Shown here: in pieces, positions 7,958 through 18,171 of the stretch
How positions within the stretch are numbered: position 1 is the first letter of the stretch
Layout: each line of letters starts with the position of its first letter
Assembly (NCBI RefSeq): GCF_036345255.1
Contig: NZ_CP107783.1
Location: 3,831,501-3,895,500, forward strand
Reading direction: 5' to 3'
Origin: Streptomyces sp. NBC_00569
GTDB taxonomy: Bacteria; Actinomycetota; Actinomycetes; Streptomycetales; Streptomycetaceae
DNA: 64,000 bases
Notes under the pieces: generated by a model
Databases searched by the model: none
The model's input: the letters and a program-made list of their open reading frames with translations, nothing else
Told to the model about the DNA's origin: nothing
Program-made: the position numbers and the translations under genes

Positions 7958-8914
7958 TCAGGCCTCCGTCAGGCCCTCCACCAGGGAGTCCGCCGCCCGG
8001 TACGGGTCGAGCTCGCCCGCCACGATGCGCTCGGCCAGCGAGCTGAGGCGACGGTCGCCGTGGAGGTCCGCGATGCGCTCGCGCAGGGCCGTGACGGCGA
8101 TCGTCTCGACCTCACGGGAGGCGCGGGCGAGGCGGCGCTCCTGGAGGACATCGTGCTCCTCCATCCACGCCCGGTGCTTCTCGAGCGCCTCGACGACCTC
8201 GTCGATGCCCTCGCCGCGGGCGGCGACGGTCTTGACGATGGGCGGGCGCCAGTCACCGGCGCCCCGGGACTCGCCGAGGCCCAGCATGTGGTTGAGCTCG
8301 CGGGCGGTCGCGTCCGCGCCGTCGCGGTCGGCCTTGTTGACGACGTACACGTCGCCGATCTCCAGGATTCCGGCCTTGGCCGCCTGGATCCCGTCGCCCA
8401 TGCCGGGGGCGAGCAGGACGACGGACGTGTCGGCCTGCGAGGCGATCTCGACCTCGGACTGGCCGACGCCGACCGTCTCCACGAGGACGACGTCGCAGCC
8501 GGCCGCGTCGAGCACGCGGATCGCCTGCGGCGCGGCCCACGCGAGCCCGCCCAGATGCCCGCGCGTGGCCATGGAACGGATGTACACGCCGGGGTCGGAC
8601 GCGTGCTCCGACATGCGGACACGGTCACCGAGCAGGGCGCCGCCGCTGAACGGCGACGACGGGTCGACGGCGAGCACGCCGACCCGCTTCCCGGCCCGCC
8701 GGTAGGCGCTGACCAGGGCGGACGTGGACGTGGACTTGCCCACGCCCGGCGACCCGGTCAGCCCGACGACGTACGCGTGCCCCGCGAGCGGGGCCAGCGC
8801 CGCCATCACCTCGCGCAGCTGCGGGGACGCCCCCTCCACCAGGGAGATCAGCCGGGCCACGGCCCTGGGCCGGCCTTCCCTGGCCTGGGCCACCAGGGTG
8901 GAGACGTCCTGCAT
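7958..8914 (-). CDS. meaB: Methylmalonyl-CoA mutase-associated GTPase MeaB
   Basis: A 318-residue P-loop GTPase of the MeaB/ArgK family, which guards and reloads adenosylcobalamin-dependent methylmalonyl-CoA mutase. Visible are the P-loop GLTGSPGVGKST, VLAVDPSSPFSGGALLGDRVRM, switch II (VLVETVGVGQSE) and the guanine motif NKAD. I chose ATG 8914 (MQDVSTLVAQAREG) because GGAGC lies at good spacing; a GTG at 8929 would add five residues. It lies 85 bp downstream of the thiolase gene on the same strand, and the epimerase of the same pathway diverges just beyond. Confidence 0.93.
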   Translation of the reverse strand: MQDVSTLVAQAREGRPRAVARLISLVEGASPQLREVMAALAPLAGHAYVVGLTGSPGVGKSTSTSALVSAYRRAGKRVGVLAVDPSSPFSGGALLGDRVRMSEHASDPGVYIRSMATRGHLGGLAWAAPQAIRVLDAAGCDVVLVETVGVGQSEVEIASQADTSVVLLAPGMGDGIQAAKAGILEIGDVYVVNKADRDGADATARELNHMLGLGESRGAGDWRPPIVKTVAARGEGIDEVVEALEKHRAWMEEHDVLQERRLARASREVETIAVTALRERIADLHGDRRLSSLAERIVAGELDPYRAADSLVEGLTEA

Positions 8915-8999
8915 CACAGCTCCGTTCACTCGGTTTCGTCCGACATCCGTACCGACATCCGTATCGGCGTACCTGCCGGCACACGTGCCGGCGGAAGGG

Positions 9000-10202
9000 T
9001 TACGCCTTGGGTACCCGCACGATCAGCGCGTCACCCTGGCCACCGCCGCCGCACAGCGCGGCCGCGCCGACGCCGCCGCCGCGCCGCTTGAGCTCGAGCG
9101 CGAGGTGCAGGACGACACGGGCGCCGGACATCCCGATCGGGTGACCGAGGGCGATCGCGCCGCCGTTGACGTTCACCTTTTCCGATGACACGCCGAGGTC
9201 CTTCATTGACTGCACGGCGACGGCCGCGAAGGCCTCGTTGATCTCGACGAGGTCGAGGTCCTCGACGCCCAGGCCCTCCTTCTTGAGGGCGTGCCGGATG
9301 GCGTTCGAGGGCTGCGACTGGAGCGAGTTGTCGGGGCCCGCCACGTTTCCGTGGGCGCCGATCTCGGCGATCCACTCCAGGCCGAGCTCCTGCGCCTTCG
9401 CCTTGCTCATGACGACGACCGCGGCGGCGCCGTCGGAGATCTGCGAGGAGGTGCCGGCCGTGATCGTGCCGTCCTTGGCGAACGCGGGCCGCAGCTTGCC
9501 GAGCGACTCGGCGGTCGTCTCGGCGCGGATGCCCTCGTCCTTGCTGAACAGGATCGGGTCGCCCTTGCGCTGCGGGATCTCGACGGGGGTGATCTCCGCC
9601 TCGAAGAGGCCGTTCTTCTGGGCGGCTGCGGCGCGCTGGTGCGACTGGGCGGCGATCTCGTCCTGCTCGGGGCGCCTGATGCCGAGGCGGGTGTTGTGCT
9701 TCTCCGTCGACTCACCCATCGGGATGTTCTCGAAGGAGTCGGTCAGGCCGTCGTACGCCATCGCGTCGAGCATCTCGACGGCGCCGTACTTGTAGCCCTC
9801 GCGGGACTTGGGAAGCAGGTGGGGCGCGTTCGTCATGGACTCCTGGCCGCCCGCGACGACGACGTCGAACTCGCCGGCGCGGATCAGCTGGTCGGCGAGC
9901 GCGATGGCGTCGAGGCCCGAGAGACACACCTTGTTGATGGTCAGCGCCGGCACGTTCATGGGGATGCCGGCCTTGACGGCCGCCTGGCGCGCGGGGATCT
10001 GCCCAGCCCCCGCCTGAAGCACCTGGCCCATGATCACGTACTGCACCTGGTCTCCGCCGATCCCCGCCCGGTCGAGCGCCGCCTTGATGGCGACGCCTCC
10101 GAGATCGGCTCCGGAGAAGGACTTCAGCGAGCCGAGCAGCCGACCCATGGGCGTACGGGCGCCCGCGACGATCACTGAGGTGGTACCGGTCGTTCCAGAC
10201 AT
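9000..10202 (-). CDS. Acetyl-CoA C-acetyltransferase (thiolase)
   Basis: A 400-residue biosynthetic-type thiolase that condenses two acetyl-CoA to acetoacetyl-CoA or runs the reverse. The nucleophilic cysteine is Cys93 in [11 protein letters not shown]; the C-terminal histidine ([12 protein letters not shown]) and second cysteine ([11 protein letters not shown]) are present, as is NEAFAAVAV. Start is ATG 10202 ([20 protein letters not shown]); the upstream extension of the open frame is not conserved in type. It probably works with the 3-hydroxybutyryl-CoA dehydrogenase at 27605 and is likely cotranscribed with meaB. Confidence 0.94.
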   Translation of the reverse strand: MSGTTGTTSVIVAGARTPMGRLLGSLKSFSGADLGGVAIKAALDRAGIGGDQVQYVIMGQVLQAGAGQIPARQAAVKAGIPMNVPALTINKVCLSGLDAIALADQLIRAGEFDVVVAGGQESMTNAPHLLPKSREGYKYGAVEMLDAMAYDGLTDSFENIPMGESTEKHNTRLGIRRPEQDEIAAQSHQRAAAAQKNGLFEAEITPVEIPQRKGDPILFSKDEGIRAETTAESLGKLRPAFAKDGTITAGTSSQISDGAAAVVVMSKAKAQELGLEWIAEIGAHGNVAGPDNSLQSQPSNAIRHALKKEGLGVEDLDLVEINEAFAAVAVQSMKDLGVSSEKVNVNGGAIALGHPIGMSGARVVLHLALELKRRGGGVGAAALCGGGGQGDALIVRVPKA

Positions 10203-10340
10203 GAGGCACGGCCCCTTGGAGATGAGGAGTGAACGAGGGTTTACTCGAATGTACTGAGCAGTACCCCCCCACGTCACCGGCCGAACGGTGTGATCGCGCG
10301 CACGTTGCGTAACCACCTCCGACCGCGCTGCACTTACAGC

Positions 10341-10781
10341 ATGCTGACGCGAATCGACCACATCGGAATCGCCTGTTTCGACCTCGACAAGACCGTTGAG
10401 TTCTACCGCGCTACCTACGGCTTCGAAGTGTTCCACTCCGAGGTGAACGAGGAGCAGGGCGTGCGCGAGGCCATGCTCAAGATCAATGAGACGAGTGACG
10501 GCGGGGCCTCCTACCTCCAGCTCCTGGAGCCCACCCGGGAGGACTCCGCGGTCGGGAAGTGGCTGGCCAAGAACGGTGAGGGCGTCCACCACATCGCCTT
10601 CGGCACGGCGGACGTCGACGCCGACTCCGCGGACATCAGGGGCAAGGGCGTACGCGTCCTGTACGACGAGCCGCGCATCGGTTCGATGGGGTCGCGCATC
10701 ACCTTCCTGCACCCCAAGGACTGCCACGGCGTACTGACCGAACTCGTCACTTCCGCACCGGTTGAGTCACCTGAGCACTGA
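10341..10781 (+). CDS. mce: Methylmalonyl-CoA epimerase
   Basis: A 146-residue vicinal-oxygen-chelate protein that interconverts (R)- and (S)-methylmalonyl-CoA. The metal-ligand positions are visible: [11 protein letters not shown] (His), [23 protein letters not shown] (His) and the C-terminal glutamate in GVLTELV. It is divergent from the thiolase gene with a 138-bp shared promoter region, and a hairpin follows the gene. No clear ribosome site precedes ATG 10341. With MeaB and the cobalamin adenosyltransferase at 28444 it forms the methylmalonyl-CoA part of the window. Confidence 0.94.
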   Translation: MLTRIDHIGIACFDLDKTVEFYRATYGFEVFHSEVNEEQGVREAMLKINETSDGGASYLQLLEPTREDSAVGKWLAKNGEGVHHIAFGTADVDADSADIRGKGVRVLYDEPRIGSMGSRITFLHPKDCHGVLTELVTSAPVESPEH

Positions 10782-10812
10782 CCTCCGTATATCTGGGCCG
10801 GTAGGGTTGGGG

Positions 10813-10839
10813 GCGGCCGTCCGTCACACGGACGGCCGC
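10813..10839 (+). terminator. Hairpin terminator after mce
   Basis: An 11-bp perfect stem (GCGGCCGTCCG / CGGACGGCCGC) with a five-base loop lies 31 bp after the epimerase stop, separating it from scy. Confidence 0.7.
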
Positions 10840-10989
10840 GGGCCGGGGTCCGGGTTTCGGGGGGCGAGCGACGGGGCAGCAGCCCATGCTCCGCCGTTGA
10901 TCTGACACCATTCCCCGGGGGCCCCGTTCGGCGGATGGACGGTGCTCGTTTGGAGAGACTTGCGACCAGGGGACGGATGGGACCGCGCA

Positions 10990-13900
10990 GTGCGGGGCTA
11001 CGAGAGCCAGGACAGCCGGCGGCCGGCTGAGACCGACCATCTCTCACGGTTCGAGGCCGAGATGGACCGGCTGAAGACCGAGCGGGAGAAGGCGGTCCAG
11101 CACGCCGAGGACCTGGGCTACCAGGTCGAGGTGTTGCGCGCCAAGCTGCACGAGGCGCGCCGCAACCTCGCGTCCCGTCCTGCCTACGACGGCGGGGACA
11201 TCGGGTACCAGGCCGAGCAGCTGCTGCGTAACGCGCAGATCCAGGCCGACCAGCTGCGCTCCGACGCCGAGCGCGAGCTGCGCGACGCCCGCGCCCAGAC
11301 GCAGCGCATCCTCCAGGAGCACGCCGAGCAGCAGTCCCGGCTCCAGTCCGAGCTGCACGCCGAGGCCGTCTCGCGCCGCCAGCAGCTCGACCAGGAGCTG
11401 GCCGAGCGCCGCCAGACCGTCGAGGCGCACGTCAACGAGAACGTGGCGTGGGCCGAGCAGCTGCGCTCCCGCAGCGAGCAGCAGGCCCGCCGGCTCGTCG
11501 ACGAGTCCCGCGCCGAGGCCGACCAGGCGCTCGCCGCCGCCCGCGCCGAGGCCGAGCGGGTCGCCACCGAGGCCCGCCAGCGCCTGACGTCGGAGGCCGA
11601 GACCGCCCGCGCCGAGGCCGAGGCCCTGCTGCGCCGCGCCCGCACCGACGCCGAGCGCCTCCTGAACGCCGCGTCGACGCAGGCGCAGGAGGCCACCGAC
11701 CACGCCGAGCAGCTGCGCTCGTCCACGGCCACCGAGTCGGACACGGCCCGCCGCCAGTCCGCCGAGCTGAGCCGCGCCGCCGAGCAGCGCCTGTCCGAGG
11801 CCGACACGGCGCTGCGCGAGGCACGCACGTCGGCGGAGAAGGTCCTCACCGAGGCGAAGGACGCCGCGGCCAAGCAGCTCGCGAACGCCGAGTCGGCGAA
11901 CGAGCAGCGCACGCGCACCGCCAAGGAACAGGTCGCCCGGCTCGTCTCGGAGGCCACCAAGGAGGCCGAGGCCACCAAGTCGGAGGCCGAGCAGGTCGTC
12001 ACCGACGCCAAGGAGCAGGCGGAGAAGATCCTCGCCGAGGCGGGCGAGAAGGCACGCAACGTCACGGCCGAGGAGACCGCCTCCCAGCTCGCCAAGGCCG
12101 CCCGCACGGCCGAAGAGGTGCTCAACAAGGCGTCCGAGGACGCCAAGGCCACCACGAAGGCCGCCTCCGAGGAGGCCGAGCGGCTGCGCAGCGAGGCCGA
12201 GGCCGAGGCGGACCGGCTGCGCGGCGAGGCGCACGACATCGCCGAACAGCTCAAGGGCGCGGCGAAGGACGACACCAAGGAGTACCGCGCCAAGACCGTC
12301 GAGCTCCAGGAGGAGGCCCGCCGGCTGCGCGGCGAGGCCGAGCAGCTGCGGGCCGAGGCCGTCGACGAGGGCGAGCGGATCCGCAGCGAGGCGCGCCGCG
12401 AGGCCGTCCAGCAGATCGAGGAGGCGGCCAGGACCGCCGAGGAGCTGCTCGCCAAGGCGAAGGCGGACGCAGACGAGCTGCGGGCCGGCGCGCAGACCGA
12501 GAGCGAGCGGGTCCGCACCGAGGCCATCGAGCGCGCCACGAACCTGCGCAAGCAGGCCGAGGAGACCCTGGAGCGCACCCGCGCCGAGGCCGAGCGGCAC
12601 CGCGAGGAGGCCGGCGAGCAGGCCGAGGCCACCAAGGCGGAGGCCGAGCGGGCGGCGCAGGAACTGCGCGAGGACACCGAGCGCGCGGTCGCGGCCCGGC
12701 AGGCGGAGGCCGCCGACGAGCTGACCCGGCTGCACACCGAGGCCGAGCAGCGCCTGACGGCGTCCGAGACCACGCTCACCGATGCGCGGGCCGAGTCGGA
12801 GCGCATCCGCCGCGAGACCGCGGACGAGACGGAGCGGCTGCGCGCCGAGGCCGCCGAGCGGATCCGTACGCTCCAGGCGCAGGCCGAGACGGAGGCCGAC
12901 CGGCTGCGCACCGAGGCCGCGTCGGACGCGTCCGGGACCCGCGCCGAGGCGGAGAACGTCGCGGTACGGCTGCGGTCCGAGGCCGCGGCCGAGGCCGAGC
13001 GGCTCAAGACGGAGGCTCAGGAGAGCGCGGACCGGGTGCGCGCGGAGGCCGCGGCCGCGGCCGAGCGGGTCGCCACGGAGGCCGCGGAGGCGCTGTCCGC
13101 CGCTCAGGAGGAGGCCGCCAGGCGCCGCCGCGAGGCCGAGGAGACCCTCGGTTCCGCCCGCCAGGAGGCCGACCAGGAGCGCGAGCGGGCCCGCGAGCAG
13201 AGCGAGGAACTCCTCGCGGTCGCCCGCGCCCGCGTCGAGGAGGCGCAGGCAGAGGCCGTACGTCTCGTGGAGGAGGCCGACCGGCGCTCCACCGAGATGG
13301 TCGGCGCCGCCGAGCAGACCGCGCAGCAGGTGCGCGACTCCGTGTCCGGGCTCCAGGAGCAGGCGCAGGAGGAGATCGCGGGCCTGCGCAGCGCCGCGGA
13401 GCACGCGGCCGAGCGCACCAAGCACGAGGCGCAGGAGGAGGCCGACCGGGTCCGCGCCGACGCGTACGCGGAGCGCGAGCGCGCCACCGACGACGCCAAC
13501 CGCGTGCGCGGCGAGGCGGCCGCGGAGTCGGAGGCCGCCAAGTCCCTTGCGGAGCGCACGGTTTCCGAGGCGATCGCCGAGTCGGAGCGGATGCGGTCCG
13601 AGGCGTCGGAGCACGCCCAGCGGGTCCGTACGGAGGTCTCCGAGCGGCTCGCTTCGGCCGAACAGGACGCGTCCCGTGCCCGGGCCGACGCCCGCGAGGA
13701 CGCCAACCGGATCCGTTCGGACGCCGCCACGCAGGCGGACACCCTCATCACGGAGGCCACGAGCGAGGCAGAGCGCCTCACGAACGAGACGAACACCGAG
13801 GCGGAGCGCGTCCGCGCCGAGTCGACGGCCGCGGCCGAGAAGCTCGTCGGCGACGCCACGGAGGCCGCCGAGCGCCTCACGAACGAGACCAATGCCGAGG

Positions 13901-15078
13901 CGGAGCGCGTCCGTTCGGAGTCGGTCGCCCGCGCCGAGCAGCTCGTCGGCGACGCCACGACCGAGGCCGCCAGGCTGCACGCGGAGTCCACCGCCGCGGC
14001 CGATCAGCTCACGAACGAGACCCTCACCGAGGCTGAGCGGGTGCGCGCCGAGTCGGTCGCCAGGGCCGAGAAGCTCATCGCGGACGCGACCGGGGACGCC
14101 GAGCGGCTGCGCGCCGAGGCGGCCGAGACCGTCGGATCCGCGCAGCAGCACGCCGAGCGGATCCGCAGCGAGTCGGAGCGCGTCAAGGCGGAGGCGGCGG
14201 CGGAGGCCGAGCGGCTCACGTCCGCGGCGCGCGCCGAGGCCGAGCGGACCCTCGACGAGACCCGCAAGGACGCCAACAAGCGCCGCTCGGAGGCCGCCGA
14301 GCAGGTCGACAAGCTCATCACCGAGGCGAGCGCGGAGGCCGAGAAGCTGACGTCCGAGGCGCAGCAGGCCGCGCTGAAGGCGACCGCGGACGCCGAGTCG
14401 CAGGCCGACACCATGGTCGGCGCGGCCCGCAAGGAGGCCGACCGGCTGGTCTCCGAGGCGACCGTCGAGGGCAACTCCCTGGTGGAGAAGTCCCGTACGG
14501 ACGCGGACGAGTTGCTCGTCGGCGCGCGACGCGACGCGACGGCGATCAGGGAGCGGGCCGAGGAGCTGCGCGAGCGCATCACCGGCGAGATCGACGAACT
14601 GCACGAGCGGGCGCGGCGCGAGTCCGCCGAGACCATGAAGACGGCCGGCGAGCGGTGCGACGCGCTGGTGAAGGCCGCCGAGGAGCAGCTCACCGAGGCG
14701 CAGGCGAAGGCCAAGGAGATGGTCTCGGAGGCGGGTTCGGAGGCGAGCAAGGTCCGGATCGCCGCCGTGAAGAAGGCCGAGGGCCTGCTCAAGGAGGCCG
14801 GGGCCAAGAAGACCGAGCTGAGCCGCGAGGCCGAGCGCGTCCTGTCCGAGGCGCAGGCGGAGGCGGAGCGCATGGTCGCCGAGGGCACGCGCGAGCTGGA
14901 GGTCCTGGTCCGGCGCCGCGAGGACATCAACGCCGAGATCTCCCGTGTCCAGGACGTCCTGGAGGCATTGGAGTCCTTCGAGGCCCCGTCCGCGGGCGGC
15001 GGGTCCAAGGAGGGCGCCGTCAAGGCGGGAGCCGCAGCGGGGGCTACCCGATCGGGTGGCAAGGGGTCGGAAGGGTAG
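10990..15078 (+). CDS. scy: Scy, long coiled-coil polarity scaffold protein
   Basis: A 1,362-residue protein that is coiled coil almost throughout, made of Ala/Glu/Arg-rich units such as AEAERVRAES and AERLTNETN. The globular-looking N-terminus (VRGYESQDSRRPAETDHLSRFEAEMDRLKTEREKA split around residue 20) matches Scy, the Streptomyces cytoskeletal organiser at hyphal tips that works with DivIVA and FilP. The GTG at 10990 begins the conserved reading. The short non-coiled C-terminus (SGGGSKEGAVKAG-type) is also typical. FilP follows directly, the canonical pairing. The long frame on the other strand (15201-11044) is a composition artefact. Confidence 0.95.
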   Translation: MRGYESQDSRRPAETDHLSRFEAEMDRLKTEREKAVQHAEDLGYQVEVLRAKLHEARRNLASRPAYDGGDIGYQAEQLLRNAQIQADQLRSDAERELRDARAQTQRILQEHAEQQSRLQSELHAEAVSRRQQLDQELAERRQTVEAHVNENVAWAEQLRSRSEQQARRLVDESRAEADQALAAARAEAERVATEARQRLTSEAETARAEAEALLRRARTDAERLLNAASTQAQEATDHAEQLRSSTATESDTARRQSAELSRAAEQRLSEADTALREARTSAEKVLTEAKDAAAKQLANAESANEQRTRTAKEQVARLVSEATKEAEATKSEAEQVVTDAKEQAEKILAEAGEKARNVTAEETASQLAKAARTAEEVLNKASEDAKATTKAASEEAERLRSEAEAEADRLRGEAHDIAEQLKGAAKDDTKEYRAKTVELQEEARRLRGEAEQLRAEAVDEGERIRSEARREAVQQIEEAARTAEELLAKAKADADELRAGAQTESERVRTEAIERATNLRKQAEETLERTRAEAERHREEAGEQAEATKAEAERAAQELREDTERAVAARQAEAADELTRLHTEAEQRLTASETTLTDARAESERIRRETADETERLRAEAAERIRTLQAQAETEADRLRTEAASDASGTRAEAENVAVRLRSEAAAEAERLKTEAQESADRVRAEAAAAAERVATEAAEALSAAQEEAARRRREAEETLGSARQEADQERERAREQSEELLAVARARVEEAQAEAVRLVEEADRRSTEMVGAAEQTAQQVRDSVSGLQEQAQEEIAGLRSAAEHAAERTKHEAQEEADRVRADAYAERERATDDANRVRGEAAAESEAAKSLAERTVSEAIAESERMRSEASEHAQRVRTEVSERLASAEQDASRARADAREDANRIRSDAATQADTLITEATSEAERLTNETNTEAERVRAESTAAAEKLVGDATEAAERLTNETNAEAERVRSESVARAEQLVGDATTEAARLHAESTAAADQLTNETLTEAERVRAESVARAEKLIADATGDAERLRAEAAETVGSAQQHAERIRSESERVKAEAAAEAERLTSAARAEAERTLDETRKDANKRRSEAAEQVDKLITEASAEAEKLTSEAQQAALKATADAESQADTMVGAARKEADRLVSEATVEGNSLVEKSRTDADELLVGARRDATAIRERAEELRERITGEIDELHERARRESAETMKTAGERCDALVKAAEEQLTEAQAKAKEMVSEAGSEASKVRIAAVKKAEGLLKEAGAKKTELSREAERVLSEAQAEAERMVAEGTRELEVLVRRREDINAEISRVQDVLEALESFEAPSAGGGSKEGAVKAGAAAGATRSGGKGSEG

Positions 15079-15261
15079 CCAGGACAGCAACGGGCGTGCT
15101 TGGAAAGGACCTTCGGCGCTGCCGCTGGCAAGCCATCCTGCGGTTAGCCACTCAAAAGGGGTGTCATTCTCCAGATCAAACGGGCATCTGCTCGATGACA
15201 CGCCGCTTTGACCCCTAGGATTCCCCCTATCACCTCACCGGTCTCATTCGACAGGAACCCC

Positions 15262-16197
15262 ATGAGCGACACTTCCCCCTACGGCTTCGAGCTTGTGCGG
15301 CGTGGGTACGACCGCGCTCAGGTGGACGAACGCATTTCCAAGCTCGTCTCCGACCGTGACAGCGCTCTCGCTCGTATCACTGCTCTGGAAAAGCGCATCG
15401 AGGAGCTCCACCTCGAGACGCAGAACGCCCAGGCGCAGGTGAACGACGCCGAGCCGTCGTACGCCGGTCTCGGCGCGCGCGTCGAGAAGATCCTCCGCCT
15501 CGCCGAGGAGGAGGCGAAGGACCTGCGCGAGGAGGCCCGGCGCGCCGCCGAGCAGCACCGCGAGCTCGCCGAGTCGGCGGCCCAGCAGGTGCGCAACGAC
15601 GCAGAATCGTTCGCTGCGGAGCGCAAGTCCAAGGCCGAGGACGAGGGCGTCCGGATCGTCGAGAAGGCCAAGAGCGAAGCGGGCACGCTGCGCGCCGAGG
15701 CCCAGAAGGACGCTCAGTCGAAGCGTGAGGAGGCGGACGCCCTCTTCGAGGAGACCCGCGCCAAGGCCGCCCAGGCCGCCGCGGACTTCGAGACGAACCT
15801 GGCGAAGCGCCGCGAGCAGTCCGAGCGCGACCTGGCCTCGCGTCAGGCGAAGGCCGAGAAGCGTCTCGCGGAGATCGAGCACCGCGCGGAGCAGCTCCGC
15901 CTGGAGGCCGAGAAGCTGCGTACCGACGCCGAGCGCCGCGCCCGCCAGACGGTGGAGACCGCGCAGCGTCAGGCCGAGGACATCGTCGCCGACGCGAACG
16001 CCAAGGCCGACCGGATCCGCTCGGAATCGGAGCGCGAGCTCGCCGCCCTGACGAACCGCCGCGACTCCATCAACGCGCAGCTCACCAACGTGCGCGAGAT
16101 GCTGGCGACGCTCACCGGTGCGGCCGTCGCCGCCGCGGGTGCGCCCGCGGAGGACGAGCCGATCTCGCGTGGGGTTCCCGCCCAGCAGACCCGCTGA
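15262..16197 (+). CDS. filP: FilP, intermediate filament-like coiled-coil protein
   Basis: A 311-residue protein with a short DivIVA-like N-terminus (MSDTSPYGFELVRRGYDRAQ, with YDRAQVDERI), a long coiled-coil rod of EAEKLRTDAERRARQ-type heptads and a small C-terminal tail. FilP forms cytoskeletal filaments that stiffen hyphae and interacts with DivIVA and Scy. Start is ATG 15262 behind ACAGGA. It has a 183-bp gap from scy, so it may have its own promoter, and it is followed by a strong hairpin terminator. Length matches the family. Confidence 0.95.
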   Translation: MSDTSPYGFELVRRGYDRAQVDERISKLVSDRDSALARITALEKRIEELHLETQNAQAQVNDAEPSYAGLGARVEKILRLAEEEAKDLREEARRAAEQHRELAESAAQQVRNDAESFAAERKSKAEDEGVRIVEKAKSEAGTLRAEAQKDAQSKREEADALFEETRAKAAQAAADFETNLAKRREQSERDLASRQAKAEKRLAEIEHRAEQLRLEAEKLRTDAERRARQTVETAQRQAEDIVADANAKADRIRSESERELAALTNRRDSINAQLTNVREMLATLTGAAVAAAGAPAEDEPISRGVPAQQTR

Positions 16198-16217
16198 ACA
16201 ACCGCAGTCGGAAGCCG

Positions 16218-16249
16218 AAGCCCCTTGCCGCTCCAGTGGCAGGGGGCTT
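16218..16249 (+). terminator. Terminator after filP
   Basis: A 12-base arm (AAGCCCCTTGCC, 16218-16229) pairs with GGCAGGGGGCTT (16238-16249) with one mismatch and an 8-base loop, followed by TTGT. It lies 20 bp after the filP stop and just before the leaderless promoter of the ABC operon. Confidence 0.78.
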
Positions 16250-16271
16250 TGTCCCGTTCTAGCGTTGCCGC

Positions 16272-17273
16272 ATGATCGAGCTCGAGGGGCTGACCAAGCA
16301 CTACGGCGAGAAGCTGGCCGTCCACGACCTCACCTTCACCGTCAGGCCGGGCATCGTCACGGGGTTCCTCGGCCCCAACGGCGCCGGCAAGTCCACGACG
16401 ATGCGGATGATGCTCGGGCTCGACAACCCGTCAGCCGGCGATGTGCGCATCGACGGGAAGCACTACGCGCAGCTGAGGGACCCGCTGCGGTACATCGGCG
16501 CGCTCCTCGACGCGAAGGCCATGCACGGCGGCCGCAGCGCCTACAACCACCTGCTGTGCCTGGCGCAGAGCAACGGCATCCCGCGCACCCGCGTCGTCGA
16601 GGTCCTCGACACGGTGGGTCTGACATCCGTCGCCAGGAAGAAGGCGAAGGGTTTCTCGCTGGGCATGGGCCAGCGCCTCGGCATCGCGGGCGCGCTCCTC
16701 GGCGACCCGCGGATCCTGATGTTCGACGAGCCGGTCAACGGGCTCGACCCCGAGGGCATCCACTGGATCCGCAATCTGATGAAGTCCCTCGCGGGGCAGG
16801 GCCGTACCGTCTTCGTCTCCTCGCACCTGATGAGCGAGATGGCGCTGACCGCGGACCACCTCGTCGTCATCGGCCAGGGCCGTCTCCTCGCCGACACCTC
16901 GATGACCGACTTCATCCAGCAGAACTCCCGCTCGTACGTGCGTCTGCGCTCGCCGCAGCAGGAGCGGCTCCTCGATGTGCTGCACGAGGCCGGTGTCACA
17001 GTCGTCGAGGCGGGCAACGGCACGCTCGAGGTGGACGGTGGCAGCCCCGAACAGCTCGGTGACCTGGCGGCCGCCCACCATCTCGCCCTGCACGAGCTGA
17101 GCCCTCAGCAGGCCTCGCTGGAGGAGGCCTTCATGCGGCTCACCGCGGAGTCGGTGGAGTACCACGCGCACACCGACGAGCCCGGGGTGCCGCCGCCGGT
17201 CGGGCTGCCGCCACCGCCGCAGCAGCAGGGCTGGGGCGAGAGCTGGGACCGTACGAAGAACAAGGGAGCCTGA
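16272..17273 (+). CDS. ABC transporter ATP-binding protein (first pair)
   Basis: A 333-residue nucleotide-binding protein of an ABC-2 exporter. Walker A is GPNGAGKSTT, the signature region is FSLGMGQRLGIAG, Walker B is ILMFDEPVNGLDPEG and the switch histidine is in SSHLMSE. The C-terminal regulatory part includes the LSPQQASLEEAFM block and a short proline/glutamine-rich tail. The ATG at 16272 is preceded by TAGCGT and six bases, so the message is probably leaderless. The permease gene starts 3 bp downstream. Substrate unknown; the family covers antibiotic, lipid and peptide export. Confidence 0.92.
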   Translation: MIELEGLTKHYGEKLAVHDLTFTVRPGIVTGFLGPNGAGKSTTMRMMLGLDNPSAGDVRIDGKHYAQLRDPLRYIGALLDAKAMHGGRSAYNHLLCLAQSNGIPRTRVVEVLDTVGLTSVARKKAKGFSLGMGQRLGIAGALLGDPRILMFDEPVNGLDPEGIHWIRNLMKSLAGQGRTVFVSSHLMSEMALTADHLVVIGQGRLLADTSMTDFIQQNSRSYVRLRSPQQERLLDVLHEAGVTVVEAGNGTLEVDGGSPEQLGDLAAAHHLALHELSPQQASLEEAFMRLTAESVEYHAHTDEPGVPPPVGLPPPPQQQGWGESWDRTKNKGA

Positions 17274-17276
17274 CCG

Positions 17277-18047
17277 ATGGCCACGACCCAGGTTCTCCGG
17301 TCCGAGTGGACCAAGATCAGGTCCGTCGCTTCGACGGTGTGGACGCTCGGCCTCGCGGCGGTCCTGACGATCGCTCTCGGCGTGCTGATCTCGATCCTGT
17401 CCAGGAACGAGTTCAACAAGATGAACGCGAGGGACCGGCTGTCCTTCGACCCCACGTTCATCAGCTTCGCCGGGATGAGTCTCGGTCAGCTCGCGATGAT
17501 CGTCTTCGGTGTCCTCGTCGTCTCGAACGAGTACAGCACCGGGATGATCCGCACCTCGCTCGCCGCGGTCCCCCAGCGCGGCACGTTCCTGTTCAGCAAG
17601 GTCGCCGTGGCGACCGTCCTGGCGTTCGTCGTGGGCCTCGCCACGAGCTTCATCGCGTTCTTCCTCGGGCAGGCCATCCTCGGCGTGCACCGGGCGCAGA
17701 TCGGTGACCCGGGCGTCCTGCGCGCGGTGATCGGCGGCGGCCTCTACATGACGCTCATCGCCATGTTCTCGATGGGCGTCGCGTCGATGCTGCGCAGCCC
17801 GATGCTGTCGCTCGGCATCCTGATGCCGTTCTTCTTCCTGATCTCGAACATCCTGGGCAACGTCTCGGCGACGAAGAAGATCGGCCGATTCCTGCCCGAC
17901 CAGGCCGGCAGCAAGATCATGCAGGTGGTGACGCCGATCGGCGACGACACTCCGTACGGTCCGTGGGGCGGCCTGGGCATCATGGTGATCTGGGTGATCC
18001 TGGCCCTTTTCTTCGGATATCTGATCCTCAAGAAGCGGGACGCATAG
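17277..18047 (+). CDS. ABC-2 type permease (first pair)
   Basis: A 256-residue membrane protein with six predicted helices. The N-terminus has the SEWTKIRSVASTVWTL motif typical of streptomycete ABC-2 permeases, then SNEYSTGMIRTSLAAVPQR, the cytosolic segment that contacts the ATPase, and ends in LILKKRDA. It pairs with the ATPase gene just upstream. The next ATPase/permease pair begins about 125 bp downstream and is clearly homologous. Confidence 0.92.
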   Translation: MATTQVLRSEWTKIRSVASTVWTLGLAAVLTIALGVLISILSRNEFNKMNARDRLSFDPTFISFAGMSLGQLAMIVFGVLVVSNEYSTGMIRTSLAAVPQRGTFLFSKVAVATVLAFVVGLATSFIAFFLGQAILGVHRAQIGDPGVLRAVIGGGLYMTLIAMFSMGVASMLRSPMLSLGILMPFFFLISNILGNVSATKKIGRFLPDQAGSKIMQVVTPIGDDTPYGPWGGLGIMVIWVILALFFGYLILKKRDA

Positions 18048-18171
18048 GGGGCTCCGGGCAGCTCCAGGGGCTTTGCCTCGTCTTGGCCGGAACCGTCAGC
18101 GCCCCGATATCCTCCTAACCCTTACGGGGGCGTGTGCCCCGATGTCCTGAACCTTTCGATGGGTGCGGAGA

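Noticed and set aside
10290..10340. Upstream extension of the epimerase to 10290
   Set aside because: The family starts at MLTRIDHIG; the extra residues are not conserved in type and have no ribosome site.
11044..15201. A 1,385-codon open frame on the minus strand, antisense to scy
   Set aside because: It is a shadow of GC-rich codon use opposite the coiled-coil gene: Leu/Gly/Arg repeats, no domain, no ribosome site. Scy has a conserved start and a known partner next door.
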